A DNA stretch of 64,000 nucleotides from Yamadazyma tenuis (Eukaryota; Ascomycota; Pichiomycetes; Serinales; Debaryomycetaceae). Below are positions 48,901-54,705 of the stretch, one piece after another. The DNA lies in contig NC_089461.1 of assembly GCF_029203305.1 (NCBI RefSeq), positions 2,232,001-2,296,000 of the forward strand, in the 5' to 3' direction. A model generated the notes under the pieces. It worked only from the letters and a program-made list of their open reading frames with translations, did not search any database and had not been told where the DNA came from. The translations under genes and the position numbers were made by a program. The first letter of the stretch is position 1. The number at the start of each line of letters is the position of its first letter.

Positions 48901-49611
48901 CTTGTGCTGCAGAACCGACTCATTGCGGTCCTTTTCAATGTCTCCCACATCCTCAGCCTCATCGTCGTCCGCTTCGCTCTCCGAGTCCGCATACTCATCG
49001 ACAGAAAAGTAGGTGTTGGCATCGTCATCAGCAAGGTGATCACCTTCGGTGTTCATCTCGAATAAGTTTGTCTCCAAAGCAATATCGAGGTCCGATAAGC
49101 CGCTCACATTCTTCAAGGCTGCAAGATCTCTGGCAGTTACCGACAACAGGCCTTGGATATCCAAGGTCTTAATGGCAATGTACAAGTGAGACACAATATG
49201 GCTCAAAAACTTCGCCTGGTCCTTGGGCAATTCGGTCTCGTACGGCAACATCTGGTGAAGGTTCAAGGTTCTGGGTCTGTTTCTGGCGTAAAACCGAGAT
49301 TTGGGGTCCAATTGAAGTCTGGAAACTTCCTTGGGGTCTTCAGGATAGTCCAAATTGTAGTGGGATTCACGGGACACCTCGATGCTGTTGTAGGATGGTC
49401 TGCGGTTTGCGACTCTTCGGGATGTGTTGGGGGTCAACAGGCCAAACCCGTCGTTGATGCTTGATCGGTCAAATGCATGTATTTGTGGGTGAGGAGTTTC
49501 CCCGGACAGCTGGGTGTTCCTGACACCATTGCCTTGGGAGCCTCTGATGGGCACCGGGGCCAGGATCTGATTCTTGGGATCGATGTCCTCGCTGTTCATG
49601 TTGTCTGACAT
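42952..49611 (-). CDS. BLM10: Proteasome activator Blm10/PA200
   Basis: A 2219-residue HEAT-repeat protein that caps the 20S proteasome as a single-chain turban (yeast Blm10 2143). I start it at the ATG at 49611 (MSDNMNSEDIDPKNQI); the upstream open frame overlaps a TATA box at 49651-49658 and has low-quality sequence. Acidic and Ser-rich stretches at about 200-260 and 1180-1210 are insert loops; the long middle is helical repeats. The C-terminal domain includes SVRESAASTLAGLIHISPP and PKWVPELLTILANKSSGIPG, typical of BLM10_mid and DUF3437. The last residues are MKSYFI: the final three are Tyr-Phe-Ile rather than the Tyr-Tyr-Ala HbYX tail of S. cerevisiae. A GGTGGCAA box lies 75 bp upstream. 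Confidence 0.95.
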   Translation of the reverse strand: MSDNMNSEDIDPKNQILAPVPIRGSQGNGVRNTQLSGETPHPQIHAFDRSSINDGFGLLTPNTSRRVANRRPSYNSIEVSRESHYNLDYPEDPKEVSRLQLDPKSRFYARNRPRTLNLHQMLPYETELPKDQAKFLSHIVSHLYIAIKTLDIQGLLSVTARDLAALKNVSGLSDLDIALETNLFEMNTEGDHLADDDANTYFSVDEYADSESEADDDEAEDVGDIEKDRNESVLQHKKSPKSAAVVGVRIWTNELLVWLKMKYEMPITLRIALAKVYYAICLCRGQYINLKIYVKAFELLTKDVQLLKQNGLVLEWKDLLNELKNHFSSIDCSIDNFEKKDNKQLLRLAERGSNFFDSEALPIIYESLGQHISISNPSLVLCSMSLLPFAYSGQGIESIYDIRHYISSFFYLWEKFHKSHELDSHLTSRTGTLAMSALAEINENGYKNIPVENEDIRNTFGAYGIYTELQIEMLLNNLLNNLGILQEKFGSNNSNFFHGYSSTLVFSIKGSNALDDNGILDKIRTLLNAIESYVHPTNSGNWTKSISKLVYSLVYQFQKRFNQEHNKYGVLGDLPDELKLNPQVVNRFVEILLPIVRTGLQSKKPAAVDNYLLALSTLAYLNSELVLETVLLDLYESLEGVISTHRVSVALRALDELARYFASTKIYRVHLTRLLLLAIPGIDSNDLEKTLLTLNLFQTVANFVPFHDLTNGDGVTNLAIDLTQNHIDFLQRKIYSSFYQGQLDDDFMSDNFEVSEDLEIEALKSSTAAFPVLLKTLVQKIFTLLENIPDPSKSGGMEKTIADSLPSYLYIIFESLSDDIFKQVRNTIFDFVFNNTIHTVADIVAEVCGGLIKRDPTAFPKYSEILISRIKEEIEENGSGSSRTGIDIVPRDRALFWYLIVLNECIGNASANVVDVADDLNQLVYYLMEHVKGPTVFASSYIVNQILQSITKIKIRELRLVSPTYAAKNGITEQCWGGFQFDERRFSEENLTFDWYLPTDKEVKLAVDFFTDLTSKVLGNILSLMQSHIQNEKKDASSSIELTDDLKNNFLYLSYALSGVSFLFDPSFEEDIPKLNQHQNETIQQRLLLLKQIRSVKDETSRGADELRIENLQENLQRIVDDMSNDDLIQYNDEDEASEPGGNLDDNKGKGKDDDRLGPDLNKLTQDSLDYAKKLIFDLQRSESASPDLKDSSVRASPGIEGVPVSQMNPGITFRERKLYTSRYYFGDDMEKRRSSDLYIKLHRFRYSIGRSLHLICKFLTAHFHDNTKLLKHFLYVVNMWISDVGRERLLDQSHAKVDYTFINNTQSINRVRKPFTRIAIGSRLEAYHLLRVALHATSRTQTDLDKLLLEDLVKMAVSTYSAVAKPAQASLIDAMKRLNGSYNVIIRSSLKYLSKALDEKNNKKIESGLGMFNLRRIKSKIQNDYFNLQKFVSLLHRCLLVDGLEVNELAQKLFKGVYTNITPPSSVCLINFEYIDSIRPPDAYIDLEINAVKQAKEKKRLLYLEKLRKLENCVVLNESSSNYWKLSSLNLSLLIDLQLDLEIPTNDEIFRLLAKQASSDHPIISRLALKGITKIMNKLYVRQLMSYDLKNLFDLEYINPDVKVIKTNDPDSSDSYYLKWRKEMEHSEKHDFYIDNKANTGWLFWGEEMKVVTNEPRYELKLDEIDLEAVKSFGNCITKQWFYNIVKLWVTDNEANSAYQATDVYFTSTIVLLISNGVVDEMSFNDLLAVVEEIYEKDDKSVHIVVCEILAGILISSKFLTADLIEKRDVFITRFLKTILENDLSPDTSNIWTVFSWWVPAHIDSRRFPEITDLLIKFKLDKQSDFAFRDSMRLSYIRSFVAAITWKFTDPEEVLGMCLDNVNHHYQAVREQIGSLLSMLTFVYYPDSAKDFKTFTQLCNSPQGVSPAADKIKEIVPVVFERIEAWRLEVVDKTPQEILKSDYIYASMTVLTWLKQALCTSISAMYQDFVVSHAVPFLIKLINMKEVCQLGNINPIGALKLMSQLPFNDKNLANVVLMLGNLYHKEKLNVVQSIVVGEFTETFYFKNLLKLKRNQRAVIINLTNELLFHKQVSVRESAASTLAGLIHISPPNEIEGLIHKFTENYKHQLDQIRKKYRKGGFRNIPAEHIVILHGATLGLGSLIHAFSFLSPPPKWVPELLTILANKSSGIPGLVGKTAKESLGKFKKTRQDTWHVDSKVFNETQMQDLEGVLMKSYFI

Positions 49612-49685
49612 AATTACACTGGGATCCTCTAGAGCTGGGGATTCACCGTGTTTATATAGTACAAAAAACAGTATGGTTTTTGCCA

Positions 49686-49693
49686 TTGCCACC
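49686..49693 (-). promoter_or_regulatory. PACE-like Rpn4 site upstream of BLM10
   Basis: The minus strand reads GGTGGCAA (then T), the first eight bases of the Rpn4 site GGTGGCAAA, in gene orientation and just upstream of the TATA box. Confidence 0.5.
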
Positions 49694-50133
49694 CAGCGCG
49701 AATTTGGGACGATGGCTGCAACTGACGGAACGGGGAAGCGGGTGGAAGGCGCCACTGGCGAATGGCAAAAACTCTACTGCTTATGTACACTGGCATTTTG
49801 TGTATGGACTGTAAGGAACTGGCTGTGGGTCTGTAAGGACGAAGAGAATAGAATGTATTTGTTTCAAGTGAATTATTCCGTTTCCTTAGTCTGTTTTTGG
49901 GCTATCAAGCTCCAAACTTCACCCTTTGTATCCCACATGTGTCTACTCCCTTGCTGTGTCCTTCTCTCTACGACCACTTCCTCTGCTCAGCCCACGGTTA
50001 CTCTGACACGGTTCCCACAGGTAAAAGGGTGTCGTGCGCCGCCAATAAAAATTCTCATCGAGCAGCTTAACAATTTTTTTCCATCAGTTCTACGCTAATC
50101 GTTAATCAGGTTTTTTTCAAGGTAACACATAAC
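49694..50133. other. Divergent interval BLM10 / ARB1
   Basis: About 440 bp without a gene. It holds T-rich and pyrimidine-rich leader sequence before ARB1 (50068-50120). No tRNA or snoRNA was seen. Confidence 0.45.
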
Positions 50134-51966
50134 ATGTCCGCTGTGTCTGCATCCAAAGCCAAGAGAGAGCAAAAACGTTTGGAAAGAGAAGCCAAGAAGG
50201 CTTCCGAGGGAAAGGCCACCAAGAAAACCAAGAAACAAATTGCCAAAGATGCTGAAGAGAAAGACGTCGATGATGCTGAGGCTCAAATCGCCAAATTGAA
50301 ATTACAAACTGACGAAGATGGAATCTCCGATAGAGTCACCACCGGGGTGTTGTCATCGTTGGTCACGTCCAGGGATATCAAGATCACGTCGGTGTCATTG
50401 TTGTTCCATGGTAAAGTGTTGATTCAAGACTCGGTATTGGAGTTGAATTATGGAAGAAGATATGGATTACTAGGAGAAAACGGATGTGGTAAGTCCACTT
50501 TGTTGAAGTCCATTGCCGCCAGAGAGTTCCCAATTGCCCCCCACATCGATGTGTACTTGTTGAACGAACCAGCCGAACCCACTGAGTTTTCTGCTTTAGA
50601 ATACGTGGTGAGAGAAGCTGAAGGTGAGTTGAAGAGATTGGAAGATTTGGTCGAAGAAACCATTGTCAAGAGTGGGCCTGAAGACCCAGTTTTGGAAGGG
50701 TTATACGAGAAGATCGATGAAATGGACCCTGCTACCTTTGAATCGAGAGCTGCCATTATCTTGACTGGTTTGGGTTTTGACAAAGTCACCATCAAGAAAC
50801 ACACCAAGGATATGTCCGGTGGATGGAGAATGAGAGTGGCTTTGGCCAAGGCCTTGTTTGTCAAGCCCACCTTGTTGTTGTTGGATGACCCAACCGCTCA
50901 TTTGGATTTGGCTGCTTGTGTGTGGTTGGAAGAATATATGAAGAGATGGGACAGAACCTTGATTTTGGTGTCTCACTCGCAGGATTTCTTGAACGGGGTT
51001 TGTACCAACATGATCGATATGAGAATGAAGAAGTTGATGGCTTATGGTGGTAACTACGATTCCTACCTTAAGACCAGAACTGAATTGGAAGTTAACCAGA
51101 TGAAACAGTACAACAAGCAACAGGAAGAAATCGCCCATATCAAGAAGTTTATTGCCTCTGCTGGTACTTATGCCAATTTGGTCAAGCAGGCCAAGTCCAG
51201 ACAAAAGATCTTGGATAAGATGGAAGCTGATGGTTTGATCCAACCGGTGGTCCCTGATAAGGTTTTCTCCTTCAGATTTGCCGACGTTGATAAGTTGCCC
51301 CCTCCAGTGTTGGCATTCGATGACATGTCTTTCTCCTACAGTGGAAAGCCTGAAGATAACTTGTACGAAAACTTGGACATTGGTATCGATATGGACAGTA
51401 GAGTGGCTTTGGTGGGTCCTAATGGTATTGGTAAGTCTACCTTGTTGAAGTTGTTCCAAGGTATTTTGCAACCACAAAAGGGTAGAGTTATTCAACACAC
51501 CCATATCAAGTTGGGAGTCTACTCTCAGCATTCGGCTGACCAGTTGGACTTGACCAAGACCCCATTAGAGTTTGTCCGTGATAAGTTTTCTTCTGTTTCT
51601 CAAGATTTCCAATACTGGAGACAACAATTAGGACGTTATGGTTTAACTGGTGAAGGTCAAACCTCACAAATGGCTACTTTATCTGAAGGTCAAAGATCCA
51701 GAGTTGTGTTTGCCTTATTGGCATTAGAATCTCCAAACTTGGTTCTCTTGGATGAACCTACCAACGGGTTGGACTTATCCACCATTGATTCTTTGGCTGA
51801 TGCCATTAACGCCTTCAACGGTGGTGTGGTTATTGTTTCCCACGACTTTAGATTGTTGGACAAGGTTGCTAAGGACATTTTCGTCATTGAAAACAAGACA
51901 GCTACGAGATGGGAGGGTTCGATTTTGGATTACAAGAAGAAGTTGGCCCAAGCAGTGGTTCTTTAG
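50134..51966 (+). CDS. ARB1: ABCF ATPase Arb1, ribosome biogenesis and quality control
   Basis: A 610-residue protein with two ABC domains and no membrane segments. The basic, coiled N-terminus (KAKREQKRLEREAKKAS) precedes domain 1, with Walker A GENGCGKST, signature MSGGWRMRVALAKAL and Walker B LLLLDDPTAHLD. Domain 2 has GPNGIGKST, LSEGQRSRVVFALLALE and LVLLDEPTNGLD. The linker with QQEEIAHIKKFIASAGTYAN is typical of Arb1/ABCF2. It acts in 40S and 60S biogenesis and on stalled 60S subunits. Walker B of domain 1 has Asp in place of the catalytic Glu, which I recall also from yeast Arb1, so it is probably ancestral. Strong codon bias. Confidence 0.96.
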   Translation: MSAVSASKAKREQKRLEREAKKASEGKATKKTKKQIAKDAEEKDVDDAEAQIAKLKLQTDEDGISDRVTTGVLSSLVTSRDIKITSVSLLFHGKVLIQDSVLELNYGRRYGLLGENGCGKSTLLKSIAAREFPIAPHIDVYLLNEPAEPTEFSALEYVVREAEGELKRLEDLVEETIVKSGPEDPVLEGLYEKIDEMDPATFESRAAIILTGLGFDKVTIKKHTKDMSGGWRMRVALAKALFVKPTLLLLDDPTAHLDLAACVWLEEYMKRWDRTLILVSHSQDFLNGVCTNMIDMRMKKLMAYGGNYDSYLKTRTELEVNQMKQYNKQQEEIAHIKKFIASAGTYANLVKQAKSRQKILDKMEADGLIQPVVPDKVFSFRFADVDKLPPPVLAFDDMSFSYSGKPEDNLYENLDIGIDMDSRVALVGPNGIGKSTLLKLFQGILQPQKGRVIQHTHIKLGVYSQHSADQLDLTKTPLEFVRDKFSSVSQDFQYWRQQLGRYGLTGEGQTSQMATLSEGQRSRVVFALLALESPNLVLLDEPTNGLDLSTIDSLADAINAFNGGVVIVSHDFRLLDKVAKDIFVIENKTATRWEGSILDYKKKLAQAVVL

Positions 51967-52161
51967 ATTGTTTTATCTGTGTATTTTAATCATCATATTT
52001 ATCGCTATAGATCAAACAAAGATCAGTAGTTAAGTTGATTCTGGCTGCGAATTGTTTCGAACTTTTTTTTGTGCCCATCACTAAATTTAAATTCAAATCA
52101 CACACCAAAAAAAAGGACAAATTTACCAATACCAACCAACACAAGCATATACCATAGCAGC

Positions 52162-52167
52162 AAAAAA
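52162..52167 (-). terminator. Pol III terminator of the tRNA-Ile/tRNA-Ala unit
   Basis: A run of six A on the plus strand (six T in the transcript), four bases after the 3' end of tRNA-Ala. It is the first run of four or more T downstream of the tRNA-Ile start. Confidence 0.8.
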
Positions 52168-52170
52168 GAA

Positions 52171-52243
52171 TGGACGAGTCCGGAGTCGAACCGGAGACCT
52201 TTCCCATGCTAAGGGAACGCGCTACCAACTACGCCACACGCCC
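52171..52243 (-). tRNA. tRNA-Ala(AGC)
   Basis: A 73-nt tRNA on the minus strand with no intron. The acceptor is GGGCGTG, the anticodon loop CTTAGCATG region gives AGC, and the T-arm is CTCCG-GTTCGACT-CCGGA with discriminator A. It is nearly identical to S. cerevisiae tRNA-Ala(AGC) as I recall it. It lies 10 nt downstream of tRNA-Ile(AAT) with no T run between. Confidence 0.96.
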
Positions 52244-52253
52244 TGGTCAAAGA

Positions 52254-52356
52254 TGGTCCCTAGCAGGATCGAACTGCTGACCTTGGCGTAACCTATACAC
52301 AGGAAATCCTGTATACAATATTAGCACCACGCCATAACCAACTAGGCCAAGGGACC
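52254..52356 (-). tRNA. tRNA-Ile(AAT) with a 29-nt intron
   Basis: A minus-strand tRNA. The acceptor GGTCCCT pairs with AGGGACC, followed by discriminator A; the D-arm is GGCCTAGTTGGTTATGGC; the anticodon loop starts CTAATA (anticodon AAT). An insertion of about 29 nt after position 37 (plus-strand 52290-52318) is the intron, and then the 3' anticodon stem CGCCA resumes. The T-arm is AGCAG-TTCGATC-CTGCT. The intron can fold into a hairpin around TATACAGGA and TCCTGTGTATA. Without the intron the stem pairs TGGTG with CGCCA (one G-U). Confidence 0.93.
52290..52318 (-). other. tRNA-Ile intron
   Basis: About 29 nt at the canonical 37/38 position; the borders could shift by one base. Self-complementary arms ACAGGA and TCCTGT give a stable hairpin. 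Confidence 0.8.
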
Positions 52357-52772
52357 TTTGACTCTTTTGAATTATAGTCGCTTGAGAAAATTAGGTAATG
52401 TAAATACCTTGTGTCAAATCTGTCGCGACAGTCTCTAAGCGGCTATAATAGGAAAAACCTAAGATAATTTACACAAGGTAACTATCACCTTAAACAGCTA
52501 GACCAAGGGACCCTGACTGTTGACTCTGACTGTTTTGAAATACAGTCACAAGGCCCTTCAGAAAAAGTCATTACGTTACATTCTTACGCCCCACCTGTTG
52601 TAGTATCATGTCTACCCTCGTATGCTGGTAGGCTGAAAAGTCTTTAGATGGCTGCAAATCCAAAACTTTTCTAAGTTCTTGCAGAGGTTCCAACTATTAC
52701 ACAACTAGTGTCTTAGGAACTGAACTTCATACATTGTCTAGTTCTAAACTAATTCAAACTCAAGTCATATTT
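52357..52772. other. tRNA-flanking region with relic and inverted repeats
   Basis: 416 bp with no intact gene. It carries a degenerate copy of the tRNA-Ile 5' half and flank (52490-52545), a 10-bp inverted repeat TACCTTGTGT / ACACAAGGTA (52405-52414 and 52471-52480), a second imperfect inverted pair around TTATAGTCGCTTGAG and CTCTAAGCGGCTATAA, and the perfect palindrome TGTCGCGACA at 52421-52430. It looks like the remains of a duplication or an inserted element beside tRNA genes. Confidence 0.5.
52490..52515 (-). pseudogene. tRNA 5'-half relic, Ile-like
   Basis: The minus strand reads GGTCCCTTGGTCTAGCTG, matching tRNA-Ile GGTCCCTTGGCCTAGTTG at all but two bases. The copy loses homology after the D-loop and has no matching 3' acceptor. 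The flank beyond it (TGACTCT, then TTTTGAA and TA-AGTC) also matches the tRNA-Ile flank, so a segment larger than the tRNA was duplicated. Confidence 0.65.
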
Positions 52773-54452
52773 TTAACAAGCTCCTCTGTAGGAGTTCTTG
52801 TGAGGCGAGTGACCAGACTTGGCTGCGTGGAACTTCTTTTGATGCCCCTTAAGTTCCTCAACCCCATTAGAAGCAACCGACAACAATAAGTCATAAACAA
52901 CTTTGTGATCGAGCTTACCTTTGTCTTTTGCAGCAATTAAGTTCCTGACAGAATCGCACGACGAAATCAACAACTCTACCGACGAAAGAATATCTTGCAT
53001 AAGCTTCTCCAACAAGTTCAAACTAAGTGATGACTTGACCACCACTCTCAAAATCTCCTTCAGCTGTTCCCCAGGGGGTAAGTGGTAGTTGGGGACAATA
53101 AATCCCTTGTTTCTTAACAACAAAGAGAGGATATTCTGTGGAATCTCGGGGTACTTCTTTGTGAAATCCTTGGAGAATCTAAACGCAACCACAGGTAATC
53201 CTGGCTGGTACTGCTCGTGGAAGTTGGTATCATCAATCTTGTCGAGCTTATAACTTCCTGGGATAGCGGGTTTGTGGATCACAGACAACACCTCGAAATA
53301 AGAGCACTCTTCCAAGAACAACGAGAGCACCCGCGCATTGTTCATACAATTGTCAAACAACTTGGTGTACCCTTCTCTACCTAACGTCAAGAAATTGTAG
53401 TACTGGTGAATGACGGGGAATCCGGCTCTAGAGAAGTTCAAATTGAAAGTCTCCTCGATACCTCCCAAGTAGTCCAACTTAAATCTCAAATTCTCAGGTA
53501 AATACTTGATGTTCTTCCAGATTACCCAACCCAAACCAGCAGTGGTCAAACCAAACTTGTGGCCCGAAGTGTTGATTGATACAACTCTATCAACCAGAAA
53601 ATCCCACTTCAAGTTGGGGTGAGTGAATGGAGCAGTAAAGCCTCCACTGGCCCCATCAACGTGGATCTTAACGTCCACACCGGTTTCTTTCTCAACTTCG
53701 TCCAACAAGTTGTTGATTTCCAACACCGGCTCGAACGCCCCTGTGAAGGTTGAGCCCATAATCACAAAGATCCCGATGGTGTTCTCATCAATGTTCTCCT
53801 TGATCTTCTTGACATCAATTACATGGCCACTTTCAGCACTAATTTCAATCAACCGGTTCTCCACGTCAAAGTACCGGGCAAACTTCTCCAATGCCACCTG
53901 CGCACACGTGGCCATCAAGATGTTGGGGTTTTCGGTACTTTTGCCCGCCTGCCGCTGTCTTTCCTGCCAGCTCTTCTTCAAGGCCAAACCTGCCAACATA
54001 ATGGCCTCCGACGAGCCGGTAGTGGCGGTGCCCACAGTGGCAGGAACCTCTCTCCTCAATTGCTCATCGTAGTGTTGCGGTGCATGCCACAAGCTACTGA
54101 TCATGGAGATACATCTTCCCTGAAACTCAATCAAACTGGGATATTCGTCATTATCAGCCAAATTTTTCACCAAGTTGTCGTTGATCAAAGCTCTGGCAGG
54201 TTCTGAAAGCTCTGTGTTGACAAACGACGCCAAGTTCAACGTGGGGTTTCCGTCCAACGACAATTCCTCTGTTACGTACTTGAATATCAAATGGGAATCG
54301 CTAGACTCGTTGGGGATGTGGAACCTGGGGAACAACTTATTGGAGTCATACGAGGAGGTGAACTCTTCTCGGGCATTGAGGGGGGTTTTGTGGACCTTAC
54401 TGACGATTGATTTGGTGAGCTCATAAGAGCTAGGGTTTTTGGTCAATGTCAT
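52773..54452 (-). CDS. GAD1: Glutamate decarboxylase
   Basis: A 559-residue PLP-dependent decarboxylase of group II that converts glutamate to GABA and CO2, feeding the GABA shunt and oxidative stress tolerance. PLP-site features are TATTGSSEAIMLAGLALK, the Asp of VHVDGASGGFTAPF-type sequence (here IHVDGASGGFTAPF), and the Schiff-base Lys299 in NTSGHKFGLT. The C-terminus continues past the small domain with a basic tail (KFHAAKSGHSPHKNSYRG). Yeast Gad1 is 585 residues, so the length is normal. A TATA-like TATAAATA lies about 40 bp upstream on the minus strand. Confidence 0.95.
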   Translation of the reverse strand: MTLTKNPSSYELTKSIVSKVHKTPLNAREEFTSSYDSNKLFPRFHIPNESSDSHLIFKYVTEELSLDGNPTLNLASFVNTELSEPARALINDNLVKNLADNDEYPSLIEFQGRCISMISSLWHAPQHYDEQLRREVPATVGTATTGSSEAIMLAGLALKKSWQERQRQAGKSTENPNILMATCAQVALEKFARYFDVENRLIEISAESGHVIDVKKIKENIDENTIGIFVIMGSTFTGAFEPVLEINNLLDEVEKETGVDVKIHVDGASGGFTAPFTHPNLKWDFLVDRVVSINTSGHKFGLTTAGLGWVIWKNIKYLPENLRFKLDYLGGIEETFNLNFSRAGFPVIHQYYNFLTLGREGYTKLFDNCMNNARVLSLFLEECSYFEVLSVIHKPAIPGSYKLDKIDDTNFHEQYQPGLPVVAFRFSKDFTKKYPEIPQNILSLLLRNKGFIVPNYHLPPGEQLKEILRVVVKSSLSLNLLEKLMQDILSSVELLISSCDSVRNLIAAKDKGKLDHKVVYDLLLSVASNGVEELKGHQKKFHAAKSGHSPHKNSYRGAC

Positions 54453-54705
54453 TTTTGTTTTTTTGGTTTGGGGTGGATCTTACGGGTATTTATATTTTAG
54501 GTTCGCGAGCAGCAATTTTGACGTTGACAGCGTGGGGGGCTGAGGATTTTTATGCAAGTGTTGCTCCGATCGGCTATACAGGTTCAATGTCGGTTATTCA
54601 TAGATTTATATACAATTACCTAGAGTTCTTCGATGGTGCAAATTGATCATAGGCACCAATTTGCAGTTGGCAGGAGGTATTTGCAGCCACATGCGGGTTC
54701 TCCAT

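Noticed and set aside
50872..50905. Arb1 domain 1 Walker B with Asp in place of the catalytic Glu, as a possible inactive site
   Set aside because: I recall the same DDPTAHLD in S. cerevisiae Arb1, so it is a family trait, not a novelty.
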